64,000 nucleotides of DNA from an uncultured Clostridia bacterium (GCA_934746715.1 CAKVFI010000001.1:1-64000), one strand, 5' to 3'; shown: positions 52,124 to 60,173, counted from the first letter of the stretch. Notes: a model not told the origin generated them from the sequence alone. Numbers and translations are program-made.

Positions 52124-52198
52124 GGCACCATCGCCAAGTGGTAAGGCAAAGGTCTGCAAAACCTTCACTCACCAGTTCAAATCTGGTTGGTGCCTCCA
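52124..52198 (+). tRNA. tRNA-Cys (GCA)
   Basis: Complete cloverleaf: acceptor GGCACCA with TGGTGCC, T73 (Cys identity base), genome-encoded CCA at 52196-52198. Anticodon stem AAGGT/ACCTT frames GCA; T-loop TTCAAAT is normal. It is cotranscribed with tRNA-Leu seven bases on. Confidence 0.97.
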
Positions 52199-52204
52199 AA
52201 ATAT

Positions 52205-52290
52205 CCCGAAGTGGCGAAATGGCAGACGCACAAGACTCAAAATCTTGCGATAGCAATATCATGTCGGTTCGACCCCGACCTTCGGGACCA
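52205..52290 (+). tRNA. tRNA-Leu (CAA)
   Basis: Class II tRNA with a long variable arm. Acceptor CCCGAAG pairs with CTTCGGG, A73, encoded CCA at 52288-52290. Anticodon stem CAAGA/TCTTG frames CAA, which reads UUG. It shares the transcript with tRNA-Cys and ends at the following terminator. Confidence 0.97.
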
Positions 52291-52298
52291 CTCGAAAA

Positions 52299-52326
52299 CA
52301 CAAGTTTATGCAACTTGTGCTTTTTT
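52299..52326 (+). terminator. tRNA operon terminator
   Basis: CACAAGTT, loop TATGC, AACTTGTG, then CTTTTTT; nine bases after the tRNA-Leu CCA. Confidence 0.85.
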
Positions 52327-52351
52327 AATCTAAATAAATTTAACATTACAT

Positions 52352-52383
52352 AAAAAAAATCTCTCGTGATGAGAGATTTTTTT
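52352..52383. terminator. Terminator after the lipoprotein gene
   Basis: AAAAAATCTCTC, loop GTGAT, GAGAGATTTTTT; symmetric A/T runs allow it to act on both strands, mainly for the lipoprotein transcript. A near-copy stem (TCTCTC/GAGAGA) recurs at 53491-53518. Confidence 0.8.
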
Positions 52384-52401
52384 AACTAAACTTTAAATAA
52401 A

Positions 52402-53361
52402 TTAAAACTTAATTTCTTCACTATATTGATTGGAATAAGTAAATGTGTATCCTGTTGTTGTTTTTTGTGCAACAAATGTGTCTGTTGTGTTGTTAACAGT
52501 ATAACTAACATTGAATGCATCTTTTGCATTTCCTTTTGTTATTTTATACAATGTTTCTTCCAACTTGCCACTTGTTAAATTTTTTAATTTAAATTCAAGT
52601 TCAATTTTGTCATTTTCGAACTCGATTTCTGTTTCCAAATCCAAAACTTTTGTTCCGTTATTGAAAACTTGATATTCATATTCAAGTTCTGTTTCTCCAT
52701 TTTCTTCTTCAACAGATTGTTCAATCACAACATAGTTTTGGCTGTTTGTTCTGCTTTTTGTTGTAAACTCAATTGAAGATTCCTTTTCATTGCCTTCTTG
52801 TTCAAATTCACGTTTACCGGTCATATCAAAACGATTTTCTCCAACCGCCATAACTCCTTCAAGTGTGGTTGATACTTCAACTTCTTCTTTTTCGTCCTCA
52901 ATTTTACGATTGGTTTTAGTTTCAACTTCATTATAGTACATTTTAAAACTTTCATTCAACCCTGGCAAATTGATAGTCATAACAAAAGTATATGTTGCAA
53001 ATTCATCGGTAGGATTATTATTTTTTGCTGTTGTTTGGCTTACTTTGCCACTTTCAATGGCTGAATCAAAAAGTTCCAAGCAATCTTTAATGCTCTCCAC
53101 ATCAGAATTAGACAAAGCCGATGGTCTTTCTGTTGCCGATGCTAACGAATTAGCATATTTAATATTTGTAGTTTTAGTGCCTACACTATCTTGCTCTAAA
53201 TTCATCAAATAATTTACACTTGAAACTGCTGACACAGCGTAAACTTCTTTAGCATTAATATCAAACTTTTTATCCTTTTTTTTGCAACCAGCAAAACAAA
53301 GTGCCAATGGTGCAACAAGCGCACCAACTGCCAATACCGACAATAATTTTTTACCTTTCAT
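52402..53361 (-). CDS. Secreted lipoprotein, unknown family
   Basis: 319 residues. A signal peptide with lipobox (LLSVLAVGALVAPLALCFAGC) makes it a membrane-anchored lipoprotein after cysteine modification. The mature part starts KKKDKK, is strongly acidic and rich in E, K, T, and looks like beta-strand repeats (EEENGETELEYEYQVF). No enzyme motif is recognised. ATG 53361 has GGAGGGGAAT before it. It is monocistronic, with its own promoter and terminator. It may be a substrate-binding or stress lipoprotein; not determinable. Confidence 0.8.
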   Translation of the reverse strand: MKGKKLLSVLAVGALVAPLALCFAGCKKKDKKFDINAKEVYAVSAVSSVNYLMNLEQDSVGTKTTNIKYANSLASATERPSALSNSDVESIKDCLELFDSAIESGKVSQTTAKNNNPTDEFATYTFVMTINLPGLNESFKMYYNEVETKTNRKIEDEKEEVEVSTTLEGVMAVGENRFDMTGKREFEQEGNEKESSIEFTTKSRTNSQNYVVIEQSVEEENGETELEYEYQVFNNGTKVLDLETEIEFENDKIELEFKLKNLTSGKLEETLYKITKGNAKDAFNVSYTVNNTTDTFVAQKTTTGYTFTYSNQYSEEIKF

Positions 53362-53379
53362 ATTCCCCTCCATTTTTTT

Positions 53380-53441
53380 ATATTGTTTATAACTGTAAAC
53401 AATATATTATCATATTAACCTAACGATTGTTGTCTTGTCAA
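53380..53441 (-). promoter_or_regulatory. Lipoprotein promoter with 5'-end hairpin
   Basis: Minus strand: -35 TTGACA (complement of 53436-53441), 18-bp spacer, -10 TAATAT (complement of 53412-53417). The predicted start (about 53405) coincides with the first base of a perfect 10-bp inverted repeat ATATTGTTTA/TAAACAATAT (53380-53405, six-base centre). Confidence 0.6.
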
Positions 53442-53490
53442 TTAAAATAGCTTTTTTATAAATTTAATATAATTTTATTGAATATAATTA

Positions 53491-53518
53491 AAAAAATCTC
53501 TCAAAACGAGAGATTTTT
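53491..53518. terminator. Terminator downstream of ppdK and its relics
   Basis: AAAAAATCTCT, loop CAAAACG, AGAGATTTTT. It lies about 280 bases after the ppdK stop, beyond the relic segments, and resembles the stem at 52352-52383. Confidence 0.7.
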
Positions 53519-53544
53519 GTTTTTTATTGATTAATTAAACTTCT

Positions 53545-53577
53545 ATTAAATTTTGAGGTTGGCTGGTGCTGCAGCGC
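53545..53577 (-). pseudogene. Relic 2 of a ppdK C-terminus
   Basis: Minus strand, after an in-frame TGA: codons for CAAAPANLKI then TAA. Compare AAAQANIKFPRN at the end of the intact PpdK. It aligns with the same tail at 7 of 10 positions. Decayed further than relic 1 and lying next to it. Confidence 0.5.
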
Positions 53578-53604
53578 ATCAAAATTTATTTACATGATTT
53601 TTAA

Positions 53605-53646
53605 TTAATTTCTTGGAAATTTAATGTTTGCTTGAGCGGCGGCGCG
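53605..53646 (-). pseudogene. Relic 1 of a ppdK C-terminus
   Basis: Minus strand, after an in-frame TGA at 53647-53649: codons for RAAAQANIKFPRN then TAA. The last 12 residues are identical to the end of the intact PpdK, but seven or more codons differ synonymously (for example AAC for AAT, ATT for ATA, AGA for CGC). The piece therefore derives from a diverged functional copy and not from a fresh duplication. Confidence 0.7.
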
Positions 53647-53801
53647 TCAAAACTCTCGCTTTTGCGGGTTTGCTTAACGCAAACACTCGCTTTTTGCTCG
53701 GTTTTTCCTTTTCCCTTCAAAGGCTTTGCTGCCTTTGTGGGAACCCTATTGCGTTTAGCCTTGCTAAATTTACCCCTGTTTATTTAAGTTTTGTTTTAAT
53801 A
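53647..53801. repeat. GC-richer structured spacer, possible interspersed repeat
   Basis: This stretch between the relic and ppdK is clearly less AT-rich than other spacers. It contains two hairpins (GTTTGC/GCAAAC near 53668-53686; CAAAGGC/GCCTTTG at 53718-53737). An open frame of 71 codons on plus (53628-53843) crosses it but has no ribosome site and runs into the ppdK antisense. Multi-copy status cannot be tested here. Confidence 0.35.
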
Positions 53802-56444
53802 CTAGTTGCGTGGGAATTTTATATTTGCTTGTGCTGCGGCTAAACGAGCGATTGGAACGCGATATGGAGAGCAACTTACATAATCAAGGCCAATTTTGTG
53901 GCAGAATTCAATACTTGAAGGGTCACCACCATGTTCGCCACAAATACCAGTGTGAAGTTTTGGATTGGTTGATTTGCCAAGTTGAATTGAAAGTTCCATA
54001 AGTTTGCCAACGCCGTTTGTATCAAGACGCGCAAATGGGTCACTTTCATAAATTTTGTTTGCGTAGTATGATGGCAAGAATTTGCCAGCATCGTCACGGC
54101 TGAAACCAAATGTCATTTGAGTCAAATCGTTTGTGCCAAAGCAGAAGAAGTCAGCGTCTTTTGCAATTTCGTCAGCGGTTAAAGCAGCACGTGGAATTTC
54201 AATCATTGTGCCAACTTCATATTTAAGATTTGATTTTGCTTCTGCAATAACCTTGTCTGCAGTGTCAACAACAACTCGTTTAACAAATTGAAGTTCCTTG
54301 ATGTCACCAACAAGTGGAATCATAATTTCTGGAACAACTTTCCAATCTGGATGACGATTTTGAACAGCGATTGCTGCTTTGATAACTGCTTTTGTTTGCA
54401 TAATGGCAATTTCTGGGTAAGTAACTGCCAAACGGCAACCACGATGCCCCATCATTGGGTTAAATTCATGCAAATCTGCAATAAGTTGTTTGATTTGAGC
54501 AACTGTTTTGCCTTGTGTTTTTGCAAGGGCTTCAATGTCTTCTTCGCTTGTTGGAACAAATTCGTGAAGAGGTGGATCCAAGAAACGGATTGTAACAGGT
54601 TGTCCTTTAAGTGCTTCCATCAAGCCTTCAAAGTCTGCTTGTTGCATAGGTTCAATTTTTGAAAGTGCATGTTCACGTTCTTCAACAGTGTCGGCACAAA
54701 TCATTTCACGGAATGCACCAATACGAGCAGGGTCAAAGAACATATGTTCTGTACGGCACAAACCAATGCCTTGAGCTCCAAGTTCTGCAGCGCGTTGAGC
54801 GTCTTTTGGAGTGTCCGCATTTGTTTTTACGCCAAGCGCTTTATATTTGTCTGCCAAACGCATAATACGACCGAAATAACCACTGTTAGGGTCTGCTGGA
54901 ACTGTTTTGATAATGCAATCATAAATTTTGCCAGTTGTACCGTCAAGTGACAAACCATCGCCTTCGTGATAAACTTTGCCAGCAAGTGAAAAGCATTTAT
55001 TTTCTTCATCCATTTTGATGTCGCCACAACCTGAAACGCAGCAAGTGCCCATACCACGAGCAACAACTGCAGCGTGAGAAGTTTGACCGCCACGAACTGT
55101 TAAGATACCTTGGCTATATTTCATACCTTCAATATCTTCTGGGCTGGTTTCAAGACGAACAAGCACAACTTTTTTGCCTGCTTTGCCCTCTTTTACAGCG
55201 TCTTCTGCTGTGAACACGATTGTGCCAGCAGCAGCGCCTGGACTTGCAGCAATACCTTTGCCAACAACATTGTATTTATCGGCATTTTTAAGGGCTTCCG
55301 CATCAAATTGTGGGTGCAAAAGCATGTCAAGAGATTTAGCATCAATTTGCATCAATGCTTCTTTTTCGCTAATCATACCTTCATCAATCAAATCACAAGC
55401 AATTTTGATTGCAGCGGCAGCAGTACGTTTGCCGTTACGAGTTTGAAGCATATAAAGTTTTTTGTCTTCAATTGTAAATTCCATATCTTGCATATCACGA
55501 TAGTGATGTTCAAGAGTGTCGCAAATTTGTTTAAATTGTTCATAACATTCCGGCAAAATTTCTGCCATTTTGCTGATAGGCATTGGAGTGCGCACGCCGG
55601 CAACAACGTCTTCGCCTTGTGCGTTCATCAAAAATTCGCCCATCAAGCCCTTTTCGCCTGTGGCTGGGTTGCGTGTGAAAGCAACACCTGTGCCAGATGT
55701 TTCGCCCATATTGCCGAAAGCCATCATTTGAACGTTAACTGCTGTGCCCCAACTATATGGAATGTCGTGGTCCATACGATAGATGTTTGCACGAGGGTTA
55801 TCCCAACTGCGGAATACTGCTTTGATTGCTTCAAAGAGTTGCTCTTTAGGGTCAACTGGGAAGTCTTTGCCCAATTGCTTTTTGTATTCTGCCTTAAATT
55901 CGTTTGCAAGCTCTTTTAAATCATTTGCGTCCATGTCAAGGTCAGATGTGTAACCTTTGCGTTCCTTAAGTTGGTCGATAAGTTTTTCAAAATACTTTTT
56001 GCCAACTTCCATAACAACATCACTAAACATTTGAATAAATCTGCGGTAGCAGTCATATGCCCAACGTGGGTTGCCACTTTTGCGAGATAAAGTTTCAACA
56101 ACCTCATCGTTCAAACCAAGGTTCAAAATTGTGTCCATCATGCCCGGCATTGATGCCCTAGCACCAGAACGAACTGAAACCAACAATGGGTTTTCTTTAT
56201 CACCAAATTTTTTGCCAGTGATTTTTTCCATTTTGGCAATGTATTCCATAATTTCTGCTTGAATACCAGCATTGATTTGCTTGCCGTCTTCATAGTATTG
56301 TGTGCAGGCTTCGGTTGAAATTGTAAAACCTTGTGGCACTGGCAAACCAATTTTTGTCATTTCAGCAAGGTTAGCGCCTTTACCGCCAAGCAATTCACGC
56401 ATTGAGGCGTCGCCTTCGCTGAATAAGTAAACATACTTTTTCAT
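53802..56444 (-). CDS. ppdK: Pyruvate, phosphate dikinase
   Basis: An 880-residue enzyme that interconverts pyruvate, ATP and phosphate with PEP, AMP and PPi; in fermenters it replaces or supplements pyruvate kinase. The order is: N-terminal ATP-grasp domain (LLGGKGANLAEMTKIGLPVPQGF; VSVRSGARASMPGMMDTILNLGLN), the swivelling phosphohistidine domain with TVRGGQTSHAAVVARGMG near 450, and the C-terminal PEP/pyruvate barrel (GLCRTEHMFF, GTNDLTQMTFGFSRDD, GICGEHGGDP). Length is normal. The stop is TAG. Its promoter lies in the preceding terminator. Two relic tails lie downstream. The regulatory kinase/phosphatase PDRP (yqfL) is not seen nearby. Confidence 0.97.
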   Translation of the reverse strand: MKKYVYLFSEGDASMRELLGGKGANLAEMTKIGLPVPQGFTISTEACTQYYEDGKQINAGIQAEIMEYIAKMEKITGKKFGDKENPLLVSVRSGARASMPGMMDTILNLGLNDEVVETLSRKSGNPRWAYDCYRRFIQMFSDVVMEVGKKYFEKLIDQLKERKGYTSDLDMDANDLKELANEFKAEYKKQLGKDFPVDPKEQLFEAIKAVFRSWDNPRANIYRMDHDIPYSWGTAVNVQMMAFGNMGETSGTGVAFTRNPATGEKGLMGEFLMNAQGEDVVAGVRTPMPISKMAEILPECYEQFKQICDTLEHHYRDMQDMEFTIEDKKLYMLQTRNGKRTAAAAIKIACDLIDEGMISEKEALMQIDAKSLDMLLHPQFDAEALKNADKYNVVGKGIAASPGAAAGTIVFTAEDAVKEGKAGKKVVLVRLETSPEDIEGMKYSQGILTVRGGQTSHAAVVARGMGTCCVSGCGDIKMDEENKCFSLAGKVYHEGDGLSLDGTTGKIYDCIIKTVPADPNSGYFGRIMRLADKYKALGVKTNADTPKDAQRAAELGAQGIGLCRTEHMFFDPARIGAFREMICADTVEEREHALSKIEPMQQADFEGLMEALKGQPVTIRFLDPPLHEFVPTSEEDIEALAKTQGKTVAQIKQLIADLHEFNPMMGHRGCRLAVTYPEIAIMQTKAVIKAAIAVQNRHPDWKVVPEIMIPLVGDIKELQFVKRVVVDTADKVIAEAKSNLKYEVGTMIEIPRAALTADEIAKDADFFCFGTNDLTQMTFGFSRDDAGKFLPSYYANKIYESDPFARLDTNGVGKLMELSIQLGKSTNPKLHTGICGEHGGDPSSIEFCHKIGLDYVSCSPYRVPIARLAAAQANIKFPRN

Positions 56445-56472
56445 AAAACTCCTTTTAAATTTTTACTTAAAT

Positions 56473-56501
56473 ATAATACAAAATGGCAAAAAAAAAGGCA
56501 A
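56473..56501 (-). promoter_or_regulatory. ppdK promoter inside the upstream terminator
   Basis: Minus strand: -35 TTGCCT (complement of 56496-56501), 17-bp spacer, -10 TATTAT (complement of 56473-56478). The -35 overlaps the stem and T run of the WG gene terminator. Confidence 0.6.
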
Positions 56502-56537
56502 CTAATTTGATTGTGTTTGTCAAATCAATTGCTTTTT
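56488..56537 (-). terminator. Terminator of the WG-repeat gene
   Basis: Minus strand: GCAATTGATTTG (complement of 56521-56532) pairs over 12 bp with CAAATTAGTTGC (complement of 56498-56509), including two G-U pairs, followed by nine Ts. Confidence 0.75.
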
Positions 56538-56558
56538 AAATTGAATTTTTTGTTTGGT

Positions 56559-57773
56559 TTATTGATTAATTTCAAGTTCATCTTCTGAAACAGAATCAAT
56601 TGTGTCTTGATACTCTGTGCCATCGCTAACTTCTTCTCCTGCAATCACTTGAGGAAATTCATCTTTAGCATCTGTGATTGTTGTTTCATTTTCTTCAATT
56701 GGTTGTTCCTCATCAAAATTTGGCAATTCCAAATCTTGTTTTGCGCTTGAAATTGAATCATAACAATCTTGGCGAAGTTGTTCTGTGCGATATTGTTTTT
56801 GTTTTTTCTTAACATCGTATTGGTAAAGAGCAACACGTGCGTCTGCCAACTTTTTCATTTCTTGGTTAAATTCAGCAAGCAATTTGTTTTTTGCTGCTTG
56901 TGATTTAACGCCTTCAACCTTTTTGCTGTAATATTTTTTGATGTGATTCATGGCAAAAGTGTAATCGTCATCTGTTTCACCAACAGAAGCCATCAATTCA
57001 CATGGAACGATAGTTTTGTCTTGAGTGTCAACATAACCAAATTTTTGGTCTAACATAACACTGGCAATTCCGTCGTTGATTGATGTAACATAATCATAGC
57101 GGCAAGCAATAATTTTTTCACCAAAACGATTGATAACACCTTGTTTTCCGTTTTGTTTTACAACTGCCATGCCATTGTTAAATGGATAAGCCATTGAATA
57201 TTTAAAAGGAATAACTTCCTTGCCAGTTGTGTCTATGTAACCCCATTTTGAGCCTTTTAAAACTGGAACAAGACCTTCTTGAATACTGCCAATACTTTCG
57301 TATGCAATTTGACCTTGAATTTTGCCTGTTTGGTCAACCAAGCCCCATTTATCACGCAAAGCAATTTTTGCAATGCCATTTTCAAATTTTGAAACAAAAT
57401 CATATTTTACTGGAATAACTTCTTCAAAATTAAGGTCAACACACCCAAACATTTCATTTTTGATTACTATTGCCAAATGATTTGCTTGGAACGGTTCAAC
57501 CATATCATACTTACATTCAACAAGTGGTTTGTTGTCAACATCAACATAACCTGCTTTGCCATCTTTTGTTACTGCAACTGCACCATCACTGTAACTTGTG
57601 ATTTTTTTGTCTTGCAATTGCATAATTAATTTGCGAGTTGTACCATCAAGCAACCCAAATTGACCATCTTTCATAACAATGTAAACATTGTCAGTTTCCG
57701 ATAAAAATTCCAATGTGAAATAATTTTCGGGATACTTTTTTCTTTTTAAAATCATTTTACTAATTAAACCCAT
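56559..57773 (-). CDS. WG-repeat protein
   Basis: 404 residues. About seven WG-type repeats of some 30-40 residues lie between residues 25 and 270, each with a G-x-x-G-x-(V/I)-(D/N) core followed by a pattern such as VIPxKYDxVxxF (for example DKWGLVDQTGK, SKWGYIDTTGKEVIPFKY). A lysine/glutamine-rich coiled segment and an acidic tail (EEQPIEENE, SEDELEIN) follow. No signal peptide is seen, so it may be cytoplasmic; WG proteins have no single known function. ATG 57773 has AAGGAG six bases upstream. Confidence 0.88.
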   Translation of the reverse strand: MGLISKMILKRKKYPENYFTLEFLSETDNVYIVMKDGQFGLLDGTTRKLIMQLQDKKITSYSDGAVAVTKDGKAGYVDVDNKPLVECKYDMVEPFQANHLAIVIKNEMFGCVDLNFEEVIPVKYDFVSKFENGIAKIALRDKWGLVDQTGKIQGQIAYESIGSIQEGLVPVLKGSKWGYIDTTGKEVIPFKYSMAYPFNNGMAVVKQNGKQGVINRFGEKIIACRYDYVTSINDGIASVMLDQKFGYVDTQDKTIVPCELMASVGETDDDYTFAMNHIKKYYSKKVEGVKSQAAKNKLLAEFNQEMKKLADARVALYQYDVKKKQKQYRTEQLRQDCYDSISSAKQDLELPNFDEEQPIEENETTITDAKDEFPQVIAGEEVSDGTEYQDTIDSVSEDELEINQ

Positions 57774-57795
57774 AAAAAACTCCTTATCTGCTGTA

Positions 57796-57824
57796 ATAAT
57801 ATATGAAAAAGTTAAGTTTGTCAA
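57796..57824 (-). promoter_or_regulatory. WG-repeat gene promoter
   Basis: Minus strand: -35 TTGACA (complement of 57819-57824), 17-bp spacer, -10 TATTAT (complement of 57796-57801). Confidence 0.75.
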
Positions 57825-57892
57825 TAAACAAATATTAGTTTTTTTTATATTTTTTTAAAAAAAATTTGAAATTAGATAATTATCACAAAAAA

Positions 57893-57921
57893 CAAAAAAA
57901 CAACCAAGAAATTTTTGGTTG
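57893..57921 (-). terminator. Terminator of the yqfC-recO operon
   Basis: Minus strand: CAACCAA (complement of 57915-57921) pairs with TTGGTTG (complement of 57901-57907), then TTTTTTTG; it overlaps or abuts the end of recO. Confidence 0.8.
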
Positions 57922-58593
57922 TTAAATAAATTCAAAAGAGCGAATTTCCGCATTAAATTTGATGAGCAAAACTGTGTTTAGCAAGCGTAAGGCTTGTTTT
58001 TTTGTTGTGTTGGAAGCGTCAATTTGTGTGCCTGCATTTGCGGCTTTTAAAAATTCAAAAACCTTTTTGTCTATTTGCATTGTGGCAAAATTTTGCTTTG
58101 AAACAAACTCCCCTGTTGTGCGGTCAAGATACACAAATTTGTCAAAATCAAAATCGAGTGTCATGCCACAAAACTCAACAAATTTTATTATGAAATTTGA
58201 AAGAGCAAAAAATTCATCATTCGTTTCAATTTGCTTTAATGCGTTTAATGTTAGCACAAACAAATCTGGCTCTGGCTTTTCTGCAGGCAAGATGATTTTT
58301 AAAATATCCAAAACGATGTAGGCAGCAATTGTTTTGTCATAACTTTGCGTGATTGAATAAAATCCGTCAACAACATTTGTGCTTGTAACCACACGAGAAT
58401 TGCCTGTTTGATTTAAATTAAATTCCGCAAAAGTAAAAGGCAAAGCGGAAGATTTCATTTTGGATTTTTCCTTTCTCACTCCCCTAAAATTTGCAGTGAT
58501 TATGCCTTGCTCCAAACTAAAGATGGAAGCAAGTTTATCTGCCTCCTTGATGTCGGTTAATTTTAAAATAATTCCTTTAACTTTAGTGTCCAT
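57922..58593 (-). CDS. recO: DNA repair protein RecO
   Basis: A 223-residue mediator that loads RecA with RecR in RecFOR repair. It opens KVKGIILKLTDIKEADKLASIFSLEQGII (OB fold) and has a helical C-terminal half. The zinc cysteines of longer RecO proteins are not evident. It follows era and yqzL, the conserved Firmicute order. Confidence 0.9.
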   Translation of the reverse strand: MDTKVKGIILKLTDIKEADKLASIFSLEQGIITANFRGVRKEKSKMKSSALPFTFAEFNLNQTGNSRVVTSTNVVDGFYSITQSYDKTIAAYIVLDILKIILPAEKPEPDLFVLTLNALKQIETNDEFFALSNFIIKFVEFCGMTLDFDFDKFVYLDRTTGEFVSKQNFATMQIDKKVFEFLKAANAGTQIDASNTTKKQALRLLNTVLLIKFNAEIRSFEFI

Positions 58594-58597
58594 GTCT

Positions 58598-58750
58598 TTA
58601 TAAAGTTAGTTCTGGCTCCTGATTTTGCAAAACGGTTTGCCTAATGCTTTCAGTTTTTTCGGCATCAACTGCCAAAATGTAAAAATAAGGGTTGCCAGTG
58701 CGTTTGAAGGCATTATAAAATTTGTTTGCAATTTCTGTTTTTAATTTCAT
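58598..58750 (-). CDS. yqzL: YqzL-like small protein
   Basis: A 50-residue gene between era and recO, with GGGGGTGG four bases before ATG 58750. The sequence (ANKFYNAFKRTGNPYFYILA) has the F-x3-F-x-x-TG-x-x-x-x-Y pattern of YqzL proteins, which occur exactly between recO and era in Bacillus and Clostridium. Function unknown. It is too short for routine gene callers. The match is from position and pattern, not a search. Confidence 0.75.
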   Translation of the reverse strand: MKLKTEIANKFYNAFKRTGNPYFYILAVDAEKTESIRQTVLQNQEPELTL

Positions 58751-58799
58751 ATTCCACCCCCTAATTTATTTTATGAAAATTTGTTTCTATTATTCACAA

Positions 58800-60173
58800 T
58801 CAATCTTCTATTGTAAGCCCAAAATCTTTTAAAGCACGCTCATCGTTGCGCCAGTTTTGCTTAACTTTAACATAAAGTTGCAAATTGACTTTTGCATTGA
58901 TTAAACGCTCAATAGCTTGCCTTGATTTGGTTGAAATTTGCTTTATCATTTCCCCATTTTTGCCCAAGATGATTGCTTTGTGGCTTTCACGCTCACAATA
59001 AACATCTGCAAAAATTTGAATTGGCGTTTCATTTTCCTTGTAATCGGTTACAACAACTTGAATGCCATGCGGAATTTCATCATCAAGCAACAAAAGTGCT
59101 TTTTCCCTAACAATTTCGGCGCACATATGACGCAAGTTTTTGTCGGTGTATTCGTCAACTGGATAATAACGCATTTCATGGTCGTATTCAGGCAAATATT
59201 TTTTTATCATTTGCAACAAAACATCGCAATTTTTGCCAGTAAGTGCAGATATTGGCAAAATTTCATCAACCTTGGCAACCGAACTTAATTCGGCAAGTTG
59301 AGGATACAATTTTTCATATTTAACTTCATCAATTTTGTTGATAAGCAAAATCTTTTTGGCTGTAGCAGTAACTTTTTTGTTTAATGCTGTGTACTGCTCC
59401 ACCAATGGCTTTTTGGCGCTGATTAACATAAGCACAATTTCTGTGTCTGCTTGGGCGTTTTCAATTTGTTTGTCCATAGCATCGTCAATTTTGGTTGCGC
59501 GTTTGTGATAACCTGGTGTGTCCAAAAACACTATTTGGCAGTTTTTTTCATTGTATATGCCTGTGATATTTTCCCTTGTGGTTTGGCTTTTTGGGCTAAC
59601 AATAGCAACATGCTCGCCAATCAATTGATTGATTAATGTTGATTTGCCTGCGTTTGTTTCACCAAGGATTGTAACAAAGCCAGATTTAAAACTATCTCGT
59701 GTGATATTGAGAGAGTTTAAAATTTCCGCTTGTTTTGCTGTCATAATTTTTTCATCTTCTGGTTTTATGTGATCGTATCCCATAAGGTGCAACATTGCAT
59801 GGCAAAACAAAAAGCAAATTTCTCGCTTAACACTGTGACCGTACTCTTTGGCTTGCTCTTTGGCACGCTCAACGCAAAGCACAATGTCGCCAAGCAAAAG
59901 TTTGTGGTCGGTTGGGTCAATGTCGCAAACATAATCTTTTAATTTGAGTTTTTGCCCAACTTTAACATTTGTGTATGGATAGGACAAAACATCTGTAACT
60001 CTGTCAATACCGCGAGTGGTTTTGTTGAGAGTGCGGATTTCTTCTGGCAAAACAAATTTTAAGTTGACTTTAACACTTTTTGGAGCGCCCAAAAAAGCAT
60101 AAACTTGTTGTTCTACACTTGCCAAGTTTTGTTTCAAAGTTTCATCAATCTGTTCACCAAAAAATTCAATCAT
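58800..60173 (-). CDS. ybeY-era: Fused rRNA maturation endonuclease YbeY and GTPase Era
   Basis: 457 residues that contain two complete proteins. Residues 1-155 are YbeY: the zinc site HAMLHLMGYDH (His125, His129, His135) is intact. Residues 161-457 are Era: FKSGFVTILGETNAGKSTL (G1 as GETNAGKS), DTPGYHK (G3), NKID (G4), then a KH domain with ILGKNGEMIKQIS. The linker is only about six residues. YbeY processes the 16S 3' end and Era binds that end of the 30S. In relatives dgkA and cdd lie between the two genes. No stop, ribosome site or frameshift is visible at the junction. Confidence 0.94.
   Translation of the reverse strand: MIEFFGEQIDETLKQNLASVEQQVYAFLGAPKSVKVNLKFVLPEEIRTLNKTTRGIDRVTDVLSYPYTNVKVGQKLKLKDYVCDIDPTDHKLLLGDIVLCVERAKEQAKEYGHSVKREICFLFCHAMLHLMGYDHIKPEDEKIMTAKQAEILNSLNITRDSFKSGFVTILGETNAGKSTLINQLIGEHVAIVSPKSQTTRENITGIYNEKNCQIVFLDTPGYHKRATKIDDAMDKQIENAQADTEIVLMLISAKKPLVEQYTALNKKVTATAKKILLINKIDEVKYEKLYPQLAELSSVAKVDEILPISALTGKNCDVLLQMIKKYLPEYDHEMRYYPVDEYTDKNLRHMCAEIVREKALLLLDDEIPHGIQVVVTDYKENETPIQIFADVYCERESHKAIILGKNGEMIKQISTKSRQAIERLINAKVNLQLYVKVKQNWRNDERALKDFGLTIED

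Noticed and set aside
52083..52346. Minus-strand open frame of 87 codons over the tRNA genes
   Set aside because: It is antisense to tRNA-Cys and tRNA-Leu and their terminator; such frames are a common annotation artefact and have no ribosome site here.
53628..53843. Plus-strand 71-codon open frame downstream of ppdK
   Set aside because: No ribosome site, it runs into the antisense of ppdK, and its composition follows the structured spacer. Kept only as part of a possible repeat.
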